From Anabaena cylindrica PCC 7122 (lineage in GTDB: Bacteria; Cyanobacteriota; Cyanobacteriia; Cyanobacteriales; Nostocaceae): a DNA stretch of 64,000 nt. Shown here in pieces: positions 62,927 through 64,000 of the stretch (position 1 is the stretch's first letter; each line of letters opens with the position of its first letter). The position numbers and the translations under genes are program-made. The stretch spans positions 5,942,001-6,006,000 of the forward strand of contig NC_019771.1 of NCBI RefSeq assembly GCF_000317695.1, in the 5' to 3' direction. The notes under the pieces are model-generated. The model was not told the DNA's origin. It worked only from the letters and a program-made list of their open reading frames with translations, and did no database searches.

Positions 62927-64000
62927 ATTAACACCATTTGAAGATGCTTTACATTTGGCGACAATGCTCCGCATTTCTTTAAATGGCAGAGATATTGGTG
63001 CTTATATTCTGAATAAAGAAAATCAAAAAGATAGGTTTTGTTTTGTTTTTGGTTTTGAATGTCGTGGCATTCATACTACTTTAAGGTCAGAACAAATAGA
63101 GACTATTTTTAATAATATTGAATCAGGTTTAAAAGATATTCCCGAAGGTGAAAAAATGACCTTACATATAGGGTCTTTTGGTTCGGATAAACAACGCCAA
63201 ACAGAATTATTAGATTTGGTCAAGCGGACACCATCGAGGGATATTAAATATTTATTGACAGCAGAAAGAGCGAGGATTCAAGAACTTACAAATTCGGGAA
63301 TTCGCAAACCCAAATTTATGCGAATTTACGTTACTTATACTATTGAACCTAATGCTACTCAAGCAGATGATTGGATTGAGAAATTATTAAATAAAACTGA
63401 ATTGTGGTGGTTGAAATTTAAAGGGGAACTAGCAGAAGTTCAAAATCAGCGGATTGAAACTCTGATTATCAAAGCTTACCAACAAGGTTTTTCTCGATGG
63501 GAACAGCTTTTGTCTAACAAAATGGGGTTAGATGTCAAACCATTAAATGCTAAGGAACTTTGGGAAGAAGCCTGGAGACGATTTAATGATACACCACCGA
63601 TAGAAATTCCCCAATTACTTTATTTAGATGAAAATGGACTGCATGAGGAAGTTAATTCAGATTTAGCTAGTAGCAAATTGCTGATAGAGAATATTCATAG
63701 TACAACCTTGTTGATGGAATCGAGTGTACCCTGTGCTGATCGTCGTTGGGTGAATGTGAAAAATCGTTATATTGGTGCGTTAACGTTTTTAGAAAAACCC
63801 GGAGGTTGGCCGAATAAATTTTCTCAGTTGCGTTATTTGTGGGAATTGTTGGCTAGAGAAACGGTGGTAGATACAGAAATTTTTTGTCAGTTAACTGCTG
63901 CTAATCCCGCATTGGTTAAAACTACTTTGCAACGGGTTCTTAAGCAGTCGAATATGACAGCTATGATGGCTCAAGAAAAAAGTAAAACTATTGATGTAAA
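62874..64000 (+). CDS. VirB4/TraC-like ATPase, N-terminal part, 3' end cut by window (putative)
   Basis: An ATG at 62874 opens a frame of at least 375 codons that runs off the window. The visible part (MKQKIGKQNINVAGQESRLT, then a mixed alpha/beta region with LHIGSFGSDKQRQTELLDLV, FMRIYVTYTIE and WLKFKGELAEVQNQR) resembles the long N-terminal domain of conjugative ATPases, which precedes a Walker A that would lie beyond 64000. Position after pilin-like and VirB3-like genes supports it. It starts within the previous gene, a 53-bp overlap that implies translational coupling. Confidence 0.45.
   Translation, partial: MKQKIGKQNINVAGQESRLTPFEDALHLATMLRISLNGRDIGAYILNKENQKDRFCFVFGFECRGIHTTLRSEQIETIFNNIESGLKDIPEGEKMTLHIGSFGSDKQRQTELLDLVKRTPSRDIKYLLTAERARIQELTNSGIRKPKFMRIYVTYTIEPNATQADDWIEKLLNKTELWWLKFKGELAEVQNQRIETLIIKAYQQGFSRWEQLLSNKMGLDVKPLNAKELWEEAWRRFNDTPPIEIPQLLYLDENGLHEEVNSDLASSKLLIENIHSTTLLMESSVPCADRRWVNVKNRYIGALTFLEKPGGWPNKFSQLRYLWELLARETVVDTEIFCQLTAANPALVKTTLQRVLKQSNMTAMMAQEKSKTIDV

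Overview
The window reads as chromosomal DNA of a filamentous, probably heterocyst-forming cyanobacterium (Nostocales: Nostoc/Anabaena/Dolichospermum-like). The evidence is the AT-rich base composition, abundant HIP1 octamers (GCGATCGC, e.g. 12271-12278), many 7-bp short tandem repeats between genes, and cyanobacterial gene content: a CURT1/CAAD thylakoid protein, a photosystem I accumulation factor, a tocopherol pathway pair, a lumenal pentapeptide protein, potassium uptake KtrAB and several tetrapyrrole genes. I found no rRNA, tRNA, CRISPR array, integrase or prophage. The left end cuts a membrane-protein gene and the right end cuts a large open frame.

Layout. 1-5.7 kb: membrane protein, glgA (glycogen), hemC (tetrapyrroles), a diguanylate cyclase, an Uma2 remnant and a lipid kinase. 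5.7-9.2 kb: a minus-strand block of stress/envelope proteins (hydrophilic protein, CAAD protein, BON lipoprotein, GsiB/17M-like glycine-zipper protein). 9.2-18 kb: repeat-rich spacers, a small secreted peptide, a pentapeptide/TPR protein, a LysR regulator divergent from ilvD, a 1.4 kb spacer with two MITEs and two candidate small RNAs, a large pentapeptide membrane protein and a GUN4 fragment. 18-25 kb: cobL, a hypothetical, the PSI factor, murT, ilvA, and a dead ISL3 transposase split by a 120-bp MITE. 25-36.5 kb is the accessory zone: a translationally coupled HEPN-like/PIN pair, a DUF29 gene, then pgk, uspA and an amylase, then a NACHT NTPase with an orphan VapB-like antitoxin, operator-like repeats, a small membrane ORF and an intact IS1-family element with an 8-bp target duplication.

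36.5-53 kb is mostly housekeeping: hemW, a PIN-TRAM protein, a VOC protein, a lumenal pentapeptide protein, yraN, queA, TPR proteins, ktrA/ktrB, gamma-tocopherol methyltransferase and homogentisate phytyltransferase, cobA, hemD, coaE. 53-61.5 kb is a signalling island: an Rcp1-type response regulator, a 1758-residue Ser/Thr-kinase/ATPase/GAF/histidine kinase, and a divergent REC-PAS-GGDEF-EAL protein. 61.9-64 kb starts an operon whose three products look like VirB2-, VirB3- and VirB4-type proteins of a type IV secretion or conjugation-like apparatus.

Together the core genes supply tetrapyrroles (hemC, hemD, cobA, cobL, hemW), branched-chain amino acids (ilvD, ilvA), storage glucan turnover (glgA, amylase) and thylakoid upkeep. 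The best candidates for undescribed biology are the HEPN-PIN operon, the NACHT locus, the VirB2-3-4-like operon, a pair of similar candidate small RNAs, and repeat elements that insert cleanly into coding genes, including two in-frame copies inside the giant kinase.
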